Notes under the pieces: generated by a model | The model's database searches: none | Seen by the model: only the letters and a program-made list of their open reading frames with translations | Told to the model about the DNA's origin: nothing | Position numbers and translations under genes: made by a program | Source of the DNA: Actinomycetes bacterium | GTDB taxonomy: Bacteria > Actinomycetota > Acidimicrobiia > Acidimicrobiales > Acidimicrobilacustridaceae | Assembly: GCA_029782145.1 (NCBI GenBank) | Contig: JAKOVH010000032.1 | Coordinates: 186,001-250,000, forward strand | Direction of reading: 5' to 3' | DNA: 64,000 nucleotides | Shown: positions 63,579-64,000 of the stretch, in pieces | Layout: every line of letters starts with the position of its first letter | Position numbering within the stretch: the first letter of the stretch is position 1

Positions 63579-64000
63579 ATGGCTCTGGCCGAAGTGCTCT
63601 ACCAGTTGTTAGGGGGCGCGGTGCCGCTGCGCGTCGAGGCCTACGACGGATCCGTGGCCGGCCCCGACGACGCCAAGGGCCGCCTGGTCGTGCGCTCCCG
63701 CGACGGGCTGGCCTACATCGTCTCCCGGCCGGGTGAGCTGGGGATCGTGAGGGCCTACGTGTCGGGGCAGGTCGACCTCGACGGCGACCTCTTCGCCGTG
63801 CTCGAGGAGGCGTCCAAGCTCGACCTCGGCCCGCGCATGCTCGACCCGGCGGCGGTGCCGAAGCTGCTGCGCCACACCGGCCTCGGCGTGCTGCGCTCCC
63901 CCGCCCCGCCGCCGGAGGAGGCCCGCCTGTCGGGCGGGTTGCACACCCGCAGCCGCGACCGGGCCGCGGTGTCGTACCACTACGACGTCAGCAACGACTT
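63579..64000 (+). CDS. Cyclopropane-fatty-acyl-phospholipid synthase-type protein (5' part)
   Basis: First 140 residues of a SAM-dependent lipid-modifying enzyme; the rest lies beyond the right edge. The N-terminal SCP2-like segment (VPLRVEAYDGS, RLVVRSRDGLAYIVS, AYVSGQVDLDGDLFAVLEEA) leads into TRSRDRAAVSYHYDVSNDF, the family hallmark (HYDxxNDF). Acts at the membrane on unsaturated acyl chains (CFA or related mycolic-type methylase). GGAGG ribosome site precedes the ATG. Confidence 0.9.
   Translation, partial: MALAEVLYQLLGGAVPLRVEAYDGSVAGPDDAKGRLVVRSRDGLAYIVSRPGELGIVRAYVSGQVDLDGDLFAVLEEASKLDLGPRMLDPAAVPKLLRHTGLGVLRSPAPPPEEARLSGGLHTRSRDRAAVSYHYDVSND

Overview
The window is about 70% G+C DNA with dense, often overlapping genes, GTG and occasional TTG starts, and the tadA, tRNA-Ser, SRP RNA, dnaX, ybaB, recR order typical of Actinomycetota. 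The ethylmalonyl-CoA genes, MprAB-like two-component pair, CoA-linked catabolic cluster and general gene content suggest an environmental high-GC actinobacterium, perhaps in or near the Acidimicrobiia; the genus cannot be read from the sequence.

Layout. 1-6.2 kb: end of an ABC exporter, two tRNA-Ser genes, tadA, SRP RNA, then an AbiEi/DUF559-type gene framed by four copies of a 40-bp palindrome-ended repeat, then dnaX-ybaB-recR. 6.2-13.7 kb: thiolase, crotonyl-CoA carboxylase/reductase and epimerase (ethylmalonyl-CoA pathway), exonuclease VII and a polyprenyl diphosphate synthase. 13.7-17.9 kb: a lower-GC accessory island with a dehydrogenase remnant, a stand-alone EF-Tu domain-3-like protein, a secreted polymorphic-toxin-type gene split by an IS3-family element, an IS110-family element nested inside that IS3 element, and an inverted toxin tail fused to a second IS3 remnant. 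17.9-30 kb: hydrolases, a Fur-family regulator, release factor 3, a PQQ-type beta-propeller protein, a zinc-type CDF exporter, proton-pumping pyrophosphatase and a first glnB-amt operon. 30-37 kb: MprAB-like two-component system, FKBP lipoprotein, SDR, zinc dehydrogenase, thioesterase. 37.3-44 kb: tRNA-Ala beside a PIN-toxin remnant, a COQ4-like protein, two VOC proteins, a sulfotransferase-like protein, an SDR and a second glnB/orphan winged-helix/amt operon. 44-52 kb: MMPL exporter and a branched-chain-amino-acid-type ABC system with fused permeases. 52-62.6 kb: a CoA-linked catabolic cluster (NDMA-type alcohol dehydrogenase, DUF2889, two amidohydrolases, phosphotransferase, SDR, paired acyl-CoA dehydrogenases, MarR regulator). 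The window closes with a SpoU-type rRNA/tRNA methyltransferase and the start of a cyclopropane-fatty-acyl-phospholipid synthase.

The most striking parts are (a) the IS110 element, whose upstream non-coding segment folds into two hairpins carrying short guides that match the actual insertion target and the element's own ends, as expected of a bridge RNA; (b) the DUF559 gene enclosed by two repeat doublets, each with exactly the same 63-bp period, resembling a REP/RAYT-like arrangement but with a nuclease-fold protein instead of a transposase; and (c) a secreted toxin gene that can be rebuilt across the IS3 insertion and its 3-bp target duplication. Gene functions are inferred from recognisable motifs; no database search was possible.
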